Shown here in pieces: positions 23,587 through 31,532 of a stretch of DNA of 64,000 bases. The DNA is from Streptacidiphilus carbonis (lineage in GTDB: Bacteria > Actinomycetota > Actinomycetes > Streptomycetales > Streptomycetaceae). A program made the translations under genes and the position numbers. Each line of letters opens with the position of its first letter. Position 1 is the first letter of the stretch. The notes below the pieces were generated by a model. The model worked only from the letters and a program-made list of their open reading frames with translations. It did no database searches and was not told where the DNA came from. Location of the stretch: assembly GCF_000787775.1 (NCBI RefSeq), contig NZ_BBPM01000016.1, forward strand, positions 62,001-126,000, in the 5' to 3' direction.

Positions 23587-24585
23587 ATGTCAGCCGAACT
23601 GGTCCCCGCCTCCGTGCCGCTGCCCGCCACGGTCGACTCCACCGTCTCGGACAGCACCCGGGACCGGCTCGACCGCTCGGTGCCGGAGAATACCCGCCGC
23701 GCCTACGCCCGCCAGTGGAACATCTTCACCGACTGGTGCGGCTCGACCGGGCGCACCCCGATGCCGGCCACCGCGCACACCCTCGCGGAGTACGTCAGCC
23801 ACCTCGCCGACCTCGACCGCGCCCCCAGCACCATCGAGCAGGCCATCGCAGCGATCCGCACCGCCCACCGGACCGCCGGGCACCGCGGCCTGCCCGAGAC
23901 CGACGCCGCCCTGGCCGTACTGAAGGTCCACCGACGGGACCGGGCCGCCGCGGGCAAGCGGAAGCGGAAGGCTCCGCCGGTCACCCTCAAGCCGCTCCGG
24001 GCGATGATCGAGGCCACCGACCCGAAGACGCCGAAGGGGCTGCGGGATCGCGCCCTGATCGTGCTCGGCTTCGCGGCGATGGCCCGCCGCTCCGAGCTCG
24101 CCGCGCTGCAGATCGAGGACATCCGGTTCACCGACGACGGGCTCACCGTTCTGGTGCGGTCCAGCAAGACCGACCAGGACGCTGTCGGTGCCGAGGCCCA
24201 CATCCCGCACGGCGTCCACCCCGACACCGACCCCGTCCGCGTGGTCCGCGCCTGGCTCCAGGTCCTGGCGGAGCACGACGTCACCGCGGGTCCGCTGCTG
24301 CGCCGCATCAACCGCTGGGGCCAGCTGCAGCCCGGCGGGATGTCCGGGGCGGCCGTGAACGAGGCGGTGCAGCGGCTCGCCGAGGCCGCGGGCCTGGACG
24401 GCGCGGCGGACTTCACCGCGCACGGTCTGCGCGCCGGCGGTCCAACCGAGGCTGCGAAGGCCGGTCACCCGACCAGCTTCATCGCCGAGCACGGCCGCTG
24501 GTCCAAGACCAGCCCGCAGGTGCTGGAGTACATCCGGCCCGTCGAAAAATGGCGGGACAACCCGATGCGCGGCATCGGGCTGTGA
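23587..24585 (+). CDS. Cre-like tyrosine recombinase
   Basis: A 332-residue protein close in length to P1 Cre (343). Catalytic residues are R168 (ARRSEL), K194 (SSKTDQ), H279-x-x-R282 (HGLRAG), W305 (GRWSKTSP) and Y315 (LEYIRP). The Trp before the nucleophile and the YIR ending match Cre (GGWTN, NYIRN) rather than the His of XerC/D. The N-terminal domain shares the Cre feel of NTRRAYARQWNIFTDWC and GRTPMPA. Cre resolves phage-plasmid dimers at loxP. Here a serine integrase already handles integration, so a separate resolvase role is plausible. Confidence 0.88.
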   Translation: MSAELVPASVPLPATVDSTVSDSTRDRLDRSVPENTRRAYARQWNIFTDWCGSTGRTPMPATAHTLAEYVSHLADLDRAPSTIEQAIAAIRTAHRTAGHRGLPETDAALAVLKVHRRDRAAAGKRKRKAPPVTLKPLRAMIEATDPKTPKGLRDRALIVLGFAAMARRSELAALQIEDIRFTDDGLTVLVRSSKTDQDAVGAEAHIPHGVHPDTDPVRVVRAWLQVLAEHDVTAGPLLRRINRWGQLQPGGMSGAAVNEAVQRLAEAAGLDGAADFTAHGLRAGGPTEAAKAGHPTSFIAEHGRWSKTSPQVLEYIRPVEKWRDNPMRGIGL

Positions 24586-24610
24586 CGGGCCACGCTGGTA
24601 CGACGGAGCG

Positions 24611-25390
24611 CTAACCGAGCAGCTTGGCCTTGGCTGCTTCGAACTCGGCGCCGGACAGGATGCCCTGCTGGAACAGTCGCCCGAGCTTGTCCAGCTCGTC
24701 GGCGACCGAGTAGCCCGGCGCCGTGGTCGGCGCGGTGGGCGTCGCCGAGGTGGCGGCCATCGCGGGGCGGACGTTGGCGGAGAGCAGGTTGCGCAGCTGC
24801 TCGTACCGGGCGCGCTGCTGCCAGGTGAACATGATCGCGTGCGTGTTGCGGGCCGTAGCCGCCGTTCGGTCGCCGTTGCCCGTCGAGGTCAGACCCCGCG
24901 GATCCGTGGCTGTCACGAAGTGGATGTGCCCGTTCCTGGCCCGGGTGGGTTCGAGGAAGTCCACCGCGACGATCTGCGGCCACGGGATGCTCGACGACCG
25001 GTTGCCGGTGAGCTTGCCCATGACGGTGCGGCTGATCTCGATCCGGTTCGGGTGCAGGGTCACCGTTGCCAGGTAGCCCTTGAACGGCAGGGGCTTCATG
25101 CCGGCGGGCGGCTGCTCGGGGAGCACTGTGGACCGCTGGCCGTTGGTCGGGACTGGCCGCACCGCCGGGGCCGGCTGGGTGCTGCGGGTCGTCTTGCCCG
25201 CGGACTTCCTGCCGCTGCCGGTGGTGTAGCTGAGCCCGGTACCCGGCGCCGAGACGCGGGTGGTCACCCGGCCGTTGGCGCGCTTGGTGACCCGGGCGCC
25301 CTTCACGCCGGCGCTGTAGCTGATGCCGGACTTGGACGCGGTGACGCGGATCGGTCCGGCCTTGAACGACTTGCGGTAGCTGAAACCCAT
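24611..25390 (-). CDS. DUF4236/SHOCT-type protein
   Basis: A 259-residue protein. The N-terminus, MGFSYRKSFKAGPIRVTASK with GISYSAGVKGARV, is the DUF4236 signature. A middle beta-rich domain (YLATVTLHPNRIEISRTVMG, PQIVAVDFLEPT) follows, and the last 33 residues form a SHOCT domain (DELDKLGRLFQQGILSGAEF). Such proteins are widespread, membrane- or cell-surface-linked and of unknown function. AGGGGG precedes the ATG. It is convergent with the recombinase gene. Confidence 0.84.
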   Translation of the reverse strand: MGFSYRKSFKAGPIRVTASKSGISYSAGVKGARVTKRANGRVTTRVSAPGTGLSYTTGSGRKSAGKTTRSTQPAPAVRPVPTNGQRSTVLPEQPPAGMKPLPFKGYLATVTLHPNRIEISRTVMGKLTGNRSSSIPWPQIVAVDFLEPTRARNGHIHFVTATDPRGLTSTGNGDRTAATARNTHAIMFTWQQRARYEQLRNLLSANVRPAMAATSATPTAPTTAPGYSVADELDKLGRLFQQGILSGAEFEAAKAKLLG

Positions 25391-25543
25391 GGCTGCCCCC
25401 TGGTGAGAGGGCCCCAGCGTGGCACCACAGCTCTGGTGATCGTCGCGGTGTTGCCGAGCCGTTACCCAGCGTGCTGGCCTTCGGCTGCTTTCAGGATGCC
25501 CGCTTGCCTGCTCGGCCGGACGATGGAGGTGGAGGCGATCGGC
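25391..25543. promoter_or_regulatory. Divergent intergenic region
   Basis: 153 bp between the leftward SHOCT gene and the rightward 25544 gene, so promoters for both are expected. No clear paired boxes are visible. Confidence 0.3.
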
Positions 25544-25810
25544 ATGTACGAGATCCGCGCCCAGTACGGCCCTGCGAAACCGGCTCCCGACGGCCGCGCA
25601 CTCCGGGGCCCCTTGCATCTCTGGCACATCTGCGAACCGCCGTCTCTCAAGGCGCTGTGTGATCAGCAACTGAGCTCCAGCGCCAAGACCTGGCCTATCG
25701 AGGACTGGAGCGGCTGGCTCCCGGGCGACGTCAGCGTCAACGAGAACCGGCGCTGCGCGGCCTGCGCGAACGCCTACGGCTCGGGCCCCGACGCCCCGAC
25801 GCCGCTCTAG
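25544..25810 (+). CDS. Small hypothetical protein
   Basis: An 88-residue protein. GGAGGTGGAGG lies just upstream of this ATG; a start 7 codons earlier is possible. Tryptophan-rich (HLWHICEPP, EDWSGWLPGDV), with CAAC near the C-terminus. Resembles short proteins that often accompany element-borne regulators; function unknown. Confidence 0.58.
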   Translation: MYEIRAQYGPAKPAPDGRALRGPLHLWHICEPPSLKALCDQQLSSSAKTWPIEDWSGWLPGDVSVNENRRCAACANAYGSGPDAPTPL

Positions 25811-25965
25811 TCGCGGGGGTGCAGCCCCCAGGCTGGGCACTCCGGGTCGTGCGGCTCCTGCCCGCCGAGTCCTCGGCAGCGGGGGCACTTCGGCCGGTCC
25901 TCGCCGCTGGTGCCGCCCTAGGCGGAGGCGCTCCTGGGCCCGCGCGAGTCGTAGCGGCGCGTGGT

Positions 25966-26736
25966 CTACAGCTGTGGCCGGTGGCCGTACTCGCTGACCC
26001 AGCGCGACCCGAGCAGCACGATGTCCGCGGTCTCCACCGGCCGCCCGTTGGCCTGGTCGTAGTACGTGCGCATGATGGCCATGACCGGTGCTGCGGGCGC
26101 GCAGCCGAGTTGCTGGGCCTCGGCCCGGGTAGCCGTGCGGGCGCGGACCTGCTCGACCGGCACGCCGACGTCGACGCCGACCACCGCCATCCGGTCGGCC
26201 ACACCGATACCGGCGTAGGGGCCGGCCTCCGGGAGCACGATCAGTGATCCGCCGGTGATGTCGAGCGGCTCCCAGCTCTCCGCGATCTGCACCGGCTCGC
26301 CGTTCGCCAGGTAGGTGTACCGGGTGTGCATGACGCCGTCGCCCACGGGGATCTCCAGGCGCGCGGCCACAGCCTCGCTGGCCCGGTCGGTGCCGGATTC
26401 GTGCTGCCAGCTGCCGACGACTCCCTGTTCGGCGAGCAGTTGGGCGACGGGTGAGCCCTGGCCGGCGCGGACGCGCTGACGGCGGAACATGACCGTCGGC
26501 GCTGCCTGGCTGCGGACGTAGTGGCCAGCTCCGGGGCGGGAGATGACGAGGCCCTCGTCGACGAGCAGCGCGTAGGCGCGCTGTCCGACGGTGCCGCTGT
26601 AGCCGAACTCGTCGGACAACTCGGTCAGCGAGGGGAGGCGCGCGCCCGCTTCGAGTGCGCCGGTAGCGATCCGGGTGCGGAGAGCGTCGGCGACCTGCAA
26701 ATACGGCGGTGTCGCCTCGGTGTCGGTCACATTCAC
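25966..26736 (-). CDS. GntR-family regulator (KorSA-like)
   Basis: A 256-residue protein. The N-terminal winged helix (YLQVADALRTRIATGALEAG, LPSLTELSDEFGYSGTVGQR) is classic GntR. The C-terminal 170 residues form a UTRA-type ligand domain (MHTRYTYLANGEPVQIAESW, VMAIMRTYYDQANGRPVETA). In pSAM2 a GntR protein, KorSA, represses excision and transfer. Position, size and divergent control region fit that role. AGGGAG lies before the ATG. The ligand is unknown. Confidence 0.88.
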   Translation of the reverse strand: MNVTDTEATPPYLQVADALRTRIATGALEAGARLPSLTELSDEFGYSGTVGQRAYALLVDEGLVISRPGAGHYVRSQAAPTVMFRRQRVRAGQGSPVAQLLAEQGVVGSWQHESGTDRASEAVAARLEIPVGDGVMHTRYTYLANGEPVQIAESWEPLDITGGSLIVLPEAGPYAGIGVADRMAVVGVDVGVPVEQVRARTATRAEAQQLGCAPAAPVMAIMRTYYDQANGRPVETADIVLLGSRWVSEYGHRPQL

Positions 26737-26740
26737 TCCC

Positions 26741-26811
26741 TAGCACGGTCGAGCGGTAGTGACAGGGTATCGACACCGTCGCTACTGTATTGGCACAGTC
26801 ACACCGTGCTA
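26741..26811. promoter_or_regulatory. GntR operator region between divergent genes
   Basis: TAGCACGGT at 26741-26749 and its exact inverse ACCGTGCTA at 26803-26811 bracket the gap between the GntR gene and the rightward 26824 gene. A third related half-site, GACACCGTC, lies at 26772-26780. The symmetry suggests one regulator controlling both directions. Confidence 0.55.
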
Positions 26812-26823
26812 ATAGGGGTCGGT

Positions 26824-27066
26824 ATGCAGCTCAGCACCCGTGCGTCCACATTGCTCGCCGAAGTCGAGGACGCGGCGCACGCCCCGGCGCAGGTAACCCG
26901 GGTCGGCGCACGCCTGCGCATCGCCGCACCCATCGCCGCCGACCTCACGATCGCTCAGTTCCAGTGCGCCTTAGAGGTGGTGCAGCGGGGCGACGACTGG
27001 GGCAGCACCAGCGCCAACGGCACGGTCATCGTCTGGTCCGAGATCAACGAGACGGAGGTGCCATGA
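26824..27066 (+). CDS. Small hypothetical protein, first gene under the GntR region
   Basis: An 80-residue alpha/beta protein (STLLAEVEDAAHAPAQVTRV, LTIAQFQCALEVVQRGDDWG). First of three overlapping rightward genes, divergent from the GntR repressor and so probably its target. Function unknown. Confidence 0.68.
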   Translation: MQLSTRASTLLAEVEDAAHAPAQVTRVGARLRIAAPIAADLTIAQFQCALEVVQRGDDWGSTSANGTVIVWSEINETEVP

Positions 27067-27242
27067 GCCAAACCGTCGAGGTCTACCTGACCCCGTCCTG
27101 CCGCAGTGGAAAGCGTGACCCGAACTTCCCCTACGGGCACTCGCACTGCAACGCCCCGGGCTACGAGCATCCCGCGCTCGGCTGGATCGACGTTCCGTGC
27201 GGGTGCGACTGCCACACCAAGACCACGGAGGCGGCGCGGTGA
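27063..27242 (+). CDS. Small Cys/His-rich protein
   Basis: A 59-residue protein. CRSGKRDPNF, HSHCNAPGYEHPA and CGCDCH provide many metal ligands. ATGA overlap with the previous gene and TGATG with the next. Not recognised. Confidence 0.68.
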   Translation: MSQTVEVYLTPSCRSGKRDPNFPYGHSHCNAPGYEHPALGWIDVPCGCDCHTKTTEAAR

Positions 27243-27460
27243 TGGGTGACTTCCTGGGCGAGGACCGCCCCTCGGACCTGCCGCGCGTGGCCAGCCTGAC
27301 GGATCCGCTGACGTTCACTCCGCCGAAGCCGGTCCCGAACTGCTCCGAGTGCCAGCGCTACGTCCGGCTCGCCGCGAAGGTAGCCGGCGACGGGAGCGCC
27401 TCGACGGACGTCCGTGTGCTGCTGTCCCGCCACCTGACCGAGGACCACGCGGCGCAATGA
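27242..27460 (+). CDS. DFLGxDRP-family small protein
   Basis: A 72-residue protein: MGDFLGEDRP start, PPKPVPNCSECQRYVRLA middle and LLSRHLTEDH end. It is the counterpart of the gene at 6635 in element A; both sit in overlapping small-gene runs near regulators. Function unknown. Confidence 0.74.
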   Translation: MGDFLGEDRPSDLPRVASLTDPLTFTPPKPVPNCSECQRYVRLAAKVAGDGSASTDVRVLLSRHLTEDHAAQ

Positions 27461-27464
27461 TCTC

Positions 27465-27634
27465 CCGTCCGGCCGGCCCCCTGCGGTGGTGCCGCGGCCG
27501 GACGGGGAACGCCGCCCGGGTCGCCTTGGTCTGCAGGGCACCCGGGCGGCACCAGACGGCCGCCCGTCGCCTGTGGAGGGACGACGGGCGGCAACACCTC
27601 GGGGTGCCGGCGTAGGCGCATCCGCCGGCACCCC
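27465..27634. repeat. Row of four perfect hairpins
   Basis: Four consecutive stems with perfect arms: CCGTCCGGCCG (27465/27495, 19-base loop), GCCGCCCGGGT (27511/27540, 18), GCCGCCCGTCG (27559/27582, 12) and GGGGTGCCGGCG (27601/27623, 10). They fill the 194-bp gap between two rightward genes and end 20 bases before the next ATG. Candidates are a structured RNA leader, an attenuator, or a protein- or DNA-processing site. Confidence 0.6.
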
Positions 27635-27654
27635 CACCACCGAGGAGCAGCACC

Positions 27655-28074
27655 ATGGACGTGGACGACGACGGACCGCCGGAGCGGCATCCGCTGCCGC
27701 TGTACGGGCCGCTGATCCCGAACGAGGTCCTCGGACCGTGCCCGACATGGTGCGACGGGATCCACGCACCCGCGGAGGAGTGGGGCGTCGGCCAGTACCA
27801 CTCCGCCGCGCCCGTCGAGCTGGAGGTCGCCACCACAACGGGCATGCTGGCGCTGCGGGCGATGGCGGAGATCACCCAGTACCCGCGGGCCGAAGACCCA
27901 GCGAAGCGGCAGATCTACGTGTCGATGGCTTGGGAGGACGGCTGCCAAGAGTACGAGCCTGAGGACATCGCCAACGTCGCCGACGCCCTGGCCGTGTACG
28001 CCGAGCAGCTGCGCGCGCTGGCTGTGCGGGTTGTCGAGCTGCGGGCCGCTGACGAGGTGCAGCAGGCGCGGTAA
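27655..28074 (+). CDS. Hypothetical protein (DUF6907-like)
   Basis: A 139-residue protein. The start contains CPTWCDGIHAPAEEW, and the remainder alternates beta and helix (LEVATTTGMLALRAMAEIT, IANVADALAVYAEQLRALAV). This CPxWC...H start is frequent in small Streptomyces proteins of unknown role. GAGGAGC precedes the ATG. The family name is tentative. Confidence 0.72.
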   Translation: MDVDDDGPPERHPLPLYGPLIPNEVLGPCPTWCDGIHAPAEEWGVGQYHSAAPVELEVATTTGMLALRAMAEITQYPRAEDPAKRQIYVSMAWEDGCQEYEPEDIANVADALAVYAEQLRALAVRVVELRAADEVQQAR

Positions 28075-28110
28075 AACTACGCGGATCGCTACAGCCGGGC
28101 CGACCGAAGG

Positions 28111-28160
28111 GTGTCCGCGGCGCCGGACACCCCCGCGTGAGGTTGCGACACCCCGCGGGG
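28111..28160 (+). terminator. Two tandem stem-loops
   Basis: GTGTCCG/CGGACAC (6-base loop) is followed at once by CCCCGCG/CGCGGGG (16-base loop). They lie 37 bases beyond the previous stop and likely end that transcript. Confidence 0.5.
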
Positions 28161-28263
28161 GAGTCACAAATCCCGGTAGTCCCGTGGGCAGAGTGAAGGT
28201 GATCGACGGGCCGCAGCCGCAGAGGCGACGTAGCGTTGAAGTCCCAGATGGGACGTGGTCACC

Positions 28264-28632
28264 ATGTCGGATCAGCAACCCAGGACGCCCGGCCCGGAAC
28301 CGCCTCCGGCGTCCACCCGATGGCAGCCGGGCGCGCTGCCGCAGAACACCCAGTGGCAGCAGCAGCCAACCGTGATCGCCCCGCCGGGCACCGTGGTGCC
28401 GAAGTCGCCGGGGATCGCCGTGATCGCGTCGCTCTTCCTGCCCGGCCTCGGCTCGATGATCAGCGGGAATGTTGCCATCGGCGTGATGATCCTGTGCCTG
28501 TGGCTGGCGTCGTGGCTGCTGACAGTGATCCTTATCGGCTTCGTCGGAGTGTTCGTGTTCTGGGTGTGGGGGATGGCCCAGGCATACCGTGACGCGGTTT
28601 CGTGGAACCGCCACCACGGCATGATCAGCTGA
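28264..28632 (+). CDS. TM2-like small membrane protein
   Basis: A 122-residue protein. The Pro/Gln-rich cytoplasmic start (about 45 residues) leads to two hydrophobic segments: SPGIAVIASLFLPGLGSMIS and VMILCLWLASWLLTVILIGF, continuing to VFVFWVWGMAQAYRDAV. The Gly-rich LPGLGSMISGN turn is TM2-like. Role unknown. Confidence 0.74.
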   Translation: MSDQQPRTPGPEPPPASTRWQPGALPQNTQWQQQPTVIAPPGTVVPKSPGIAVIASLFLPGLGSMISGNVAIGVMILCLWLASWLLTVILIGFVGVFVFWVWGMAQAYRDAVSWNRHHGMIS

Positions 28633-28690
28633 GCCGGCCTCCGACCCCGCACCAGGTGCGACCGACCCGGAGCAGGCGGACGCTGGAGCC

Positions 28691-28930
28691 ATGACCGATC
28701 ATCCCGAGCATTCCGCCGCCCATCGGCCGCACGTCGTGGTGCACCCCGTGGTCGAGGCCCCGCGGCCGTTCCGACGCGTCGACATCCTGGGCATGTACGT
28801 GGGCAGCGCGTACGGCGTCGTCGACGTGATCGAGTTCACCCGCCGCGCCGGACTGGACGACATCACCCTCGACGACCCGGAGTCGGTGCGGTGGCAGGGC
28901 GGCGGCCCCGAGGTGTGGAGCGTCGAATAG
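28691..28930 (+). CDS. Small hypothetical protein
   Basis: A 79-residue protein with a His-rich start (HPEHSAAHRPHVVVHPVV) and an alpha/beta end (VDVIEFTRRAGLDDITLDD). No recognisable motif. Last rightward gene before the transfer locus. Confidence 0.62.
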   Translation: MTDHPEHSAAHRPHVVVHPVVEAPRPFRRVDILGMYVGSAYGVVDVIEFTRRAGLDDITLDDPESVRWQGGGPEVWSVE

Positions 28931-29208
28931 GGCCGTCGACACCATTCGGTTGCCCTGCCCGAGGTGGCCATCAGCCCGAGGGGCCCAGACCCTTGATTGC
29001 CTGACCAGGCAGGGGGAAGATGCTTGGTCCGGCCGGCGGGCCGGGGTCCGGGGCGACCTGGTGCTGAGCGGCCTCACGGTCGCCCCCAGGACCATTCGGC
29101 CCTGCGAGTCGTGACCCAGACGGTCACGGCCGGCCAGCACCCGAGGGGCACGCACTGGCGCGTACCCGTGCGACCCGGGCTGCGCGGCGGCACGAAGATC
29201 AGCGGGGA
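28931..29208. other. Intergenic, no gene seen
   Basis: GC-rich stretch between the last rightward gene and the repeat cluster beside traB. No convincing ORF, ribosome-binding site or promoter was found. Confidence 0.4.
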
Positions 29209-29371
29209 GGGAGGCGCAGCACCCCCGCCGCAGTAGCCGCTCCGGGCTGCTGGACGGTGCCGGATCACCCGCCTCCCTGCCTCCCTAAACAGCCATCTAT
29301 GCAGGTCAGCCCGAGGGAGGCGGCCCAGGGAGGCGGTGAGGGAGAACTCCCCGCCTCCCCGGCCGCCTCCC
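29209..29371. repeat. Cluster of 8-bp repeats beside traB (clt-like)
   Basis: GGGAGGCG occurs exactly three times rightward (29209, 29315, 29328) and three times inverted as CGCCTCCC (29270, 29352, 29364), plus a one-mismatch copy (29278). All lie within 165 bp directly downstream of the traB stop. Streptomyces TraB proteins recognise clustered 8-bp repeats (TRS) in a non-coding clt locus next to traB; this is the same layout with a different word. Confidence 0.72.
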
Positions 29372-29375
29372 CGGA

Positions 29376-31532
29376 TCAAAACTCGTCGGAGTCGCCCTCC
29401 GCGGCCCGCTCGGCAAGGGCTTCCAAGACCCGATCCCGGCTGACGACCATGTTGCCGTTGGACTTGTACGGCGCCGCCCCGAACGGCTCCAGTGCCTGCT
29501 TGAGATCGGATGCGGTCCAGCTGCGGTACTCGGCCGGGTTGAGGACGGTCAGCCGCTGGCGGATGTCGTCGGTGCCGACGCGGGCCTCGTCGCCGATCAC
29601 AGTGGCGATGTCGGCCAGGTGGTCGACCGGCGCGGCCGGCTCGACGCCGCGGGTGGTGACGCCGGAGCGCAGGGCCTTGGCGCGGTCGGTGATCTGCATG
29701 GCCTCCTCGTCGTTGACGTAGTGCGTGCGCACGTTCAGCGACACCTGGCCGGGCGGGAGCTGCACGCCGTCGCCGGCGACGACCAGCTGTCCCTTGTCCA
29801 GGCCCTGCCGCAGCTTGTGCGGCGCAGCACCCGCCTCGACCGGGGACTCGCCGAGCGCCATCTTGGCCTGCGACTCCGTGCCCAGGACCAGCGCGGCCCG
29901 GATGTGGTTGCCCTCGCGCGAACGCTTGGGCAGGTTCTGGTCGGTCGGGTCCTGGGTGCCCTCCCAGATCGTGACGTTCACCGCCCGCCCCTGGTCGTGG
30001 ATGCCCTTCACGGCCTGGAAGTAGCGGCTGAGGGCCTTGGCGCCGCCGTAGGGCCGCTTGTCCACGCCGATGGCGCCGGAGCCGTAGGCGACCTGGGCCT
30101 CGTCGACGATGACGACCAGGGGCGGGAACACGGTGCCCTTGGGTGCCATCAGGCGGCGCTGCTGCTCGGCGAACACGGCCTCGACCATCTCGGTCACGGC
30201 GATGACGTGCTCGTCGGTCGGGCCCTCGATCAGGACCGAGGCCAGGCCCTCGAACATCTCCCAGTCCCCAACGCCCTTGAGGTCCCCGATGCGGAAGTCG
30301 ACGGTGGGGTCGAGGGCGAGCCACAGCGCCAGGGCCCGCAGGCTGGCGGTCTTGCCCTGGTTGGACAGGCCGGTCACCAGCACGTGTTTCTGGAACAGGC
30401 TGAGGCTGGCGGCGTCGCCACGCAGGTCCAGGCCCCAGGGTGCGCGGCCTGTCTTGTAGCTGGCGGTCATGGTGGGGTCGGTGACCAGCGGCGAGGCGGG
30501 CACGGGCTCGTCCAGGGCGCCACTGTCCGCGATCCACAGACGCACGGTGCGGGCGGCAGGGGCGACGCTGATGTACAGCTCATGCTCGTGGCGGCCCATG
30601 TTCTCCGCCAGCTTCCGGCGCCGGTTCATGACGTCCTCGGTCGACGAGCCGGTGGGCAGATGGACGTCGACCTCGACCCCGCAGCCGGCCATGGTGATCG
30701 GGCCGAGCATCGCGGCCCCGGCGTCGCCCATCTCCTTGATGGAGGTGCGCAGCGGGGCGACGCCCAGGTCGCGCAGGGCGACGACGACGATCGACGGGGT
30801 GATCGGCGCGCCCTCATTGCTGAGCTTGCCGCCGGGCAGCATCCACGCCGGAGCCGCGCCGTGCTTACGGCCGACCGCCCACAGCGCCGCCAGGGCGACG
30901 AACGGGACCGCGGTCAGGGTCGGGTCCCACAGGAACGCGACGACGGCGCAGACCCACGCCACGGTGTCGACGGCGCCGGTGACCGGGACCAGGACGTCGG
31001 CGATCTGGTGCTCGGCAATCGCCATGACGATGCCGATGACGAGGAGCGTGCCGACGCCCAGGACGGTCGCGATGGCGGCGCCGCGGGCGACGTGGATCGG
31101 TGCGGCGAGCAGGTCCATGCGGCGCCGGTGGCGGGCGGCGCGGAACGAGGCCCCGCGCGCTTCCCACTCCTGCGCGGCCTCGACGTTGCCGACGGCCTCC
31201 GCCGCGCGGATCATCCGCTCGTACCGGGCCGCTGTACGCCCGTCCCAGGCCCGGCGGCCGGCGACCAGTCCGCCGGCGACCACGAACGAGGGGTGACGGA
31301 CTAGGAAGCGGCCGAGCGCGGCCGTGCGCTCATGGGTGGCAGCCACCCGCACGGCACGGGTGCTACGCCGAACCAGCCCCGGGCGCCCCGGCGGAGCGCT
31401 GATGGCCTCGGCGGCCAGCTGCTCGGCGCCGGTGCTGATGACGGTGCCCTCGATGGGCTGGCGCGGCCCGGGGACCGTCTTGTCGAGCCGGACGGGCTGC
31501 GGGTGCCCGTTGACCCTGTCGGTGATGGCCAT
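29376..31532 (-). CDS. traB: TraB/FtsK-type DNA translocase
   Basis: A 718-residue protein. Two membrane segments (about 149-172 and 188-222), then an FtsK/SpoIIIE motor with Walker A GLSNQGKT (388-395) and Walker B VVIVDEAQ (473-480), and a C-terminal winged-helix-like domain (about 640-718) suited to reading DNA repeats. TraB hexamers move double-stranded plasmid DNA between mycelial compartments without a relaxase. The start chosen overlaps the stop of the upstream membrane-protein gene (ATGA). Candidate recognition repeats lie just past its stop codon. Confidence 0.9.
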   Translation of the reverse strand: MAITDRVNGHPQPVRLDKTVPGPRQPIEGTVISTGAEQLAAEAISAPPGRPGLVRRSTRAVRVAATHERTAALGRFLVRHPSFVVAGGLVAGRRAWDGRTAARYERMIRAAEAVGNVEAAQEWEARGASFRAARHRRRMDLLAAPIHVARGAAIATVLGVGTLLVIGIVMAIAEHQIADVLVPVTGAVDTVAWVCAVVAFLWDPTLTAVPFVALAALWAVGRKHGAAPAWMLPGGKLSNEGAPITPSIVVVALRDLGVAPLRTSIKEMGDAGAAMLGPITMAGCGVEVDVHLPTGSSTEDVMNRRRKLAENMGRHEHELYISVAPAARTVRLWIADSGALDEPVPASPLVTDPTMTASYKTGRAPWGLDLRGDAASLSLFQKHVLVTGLSNQGKTASLRALALWLALDPTVDFRIGDLKGVGDWEMFEGLASVLIEGPTDEHVIAVTEMVEAVFAEQQRRLMAPKGTVFPPLVVIVDEAQVAYGSGAIGVDKRPYGGAKALSRYFQAVKGIHDQGRAVNVTIWEGTQDPTDQNLPKRSREGNHIRAALVLGTESQAKMALGESPVEAGAAPHKLRQGLDKGQLVVAGDGVQLPPGQVSLNVRTHYVNDEEAMQITDRAKALRSGVTTRGVEPAAPVDHLADIATVIGDEARVGTDDIRQRLTVLNPAEYRSWTASDLKQALEPFGAAPYKSNGNMVVSRDRVLEALAERAAEGDSDEF

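Noticed and set aside
24611-26776. 721-residue minus-strand ORF
   Set aside because: Only its C-terminal 259 residues (from 25390) look like a real protein. The upstream part is an Arg/Pro-rich shadow of the GntR gene in another frame.
29619-31304. 561-residue ORF opposite traB
   Set aside because: Shadow of the TraB reading frame; His/Asp/Gly composition typical of the complementary strand.
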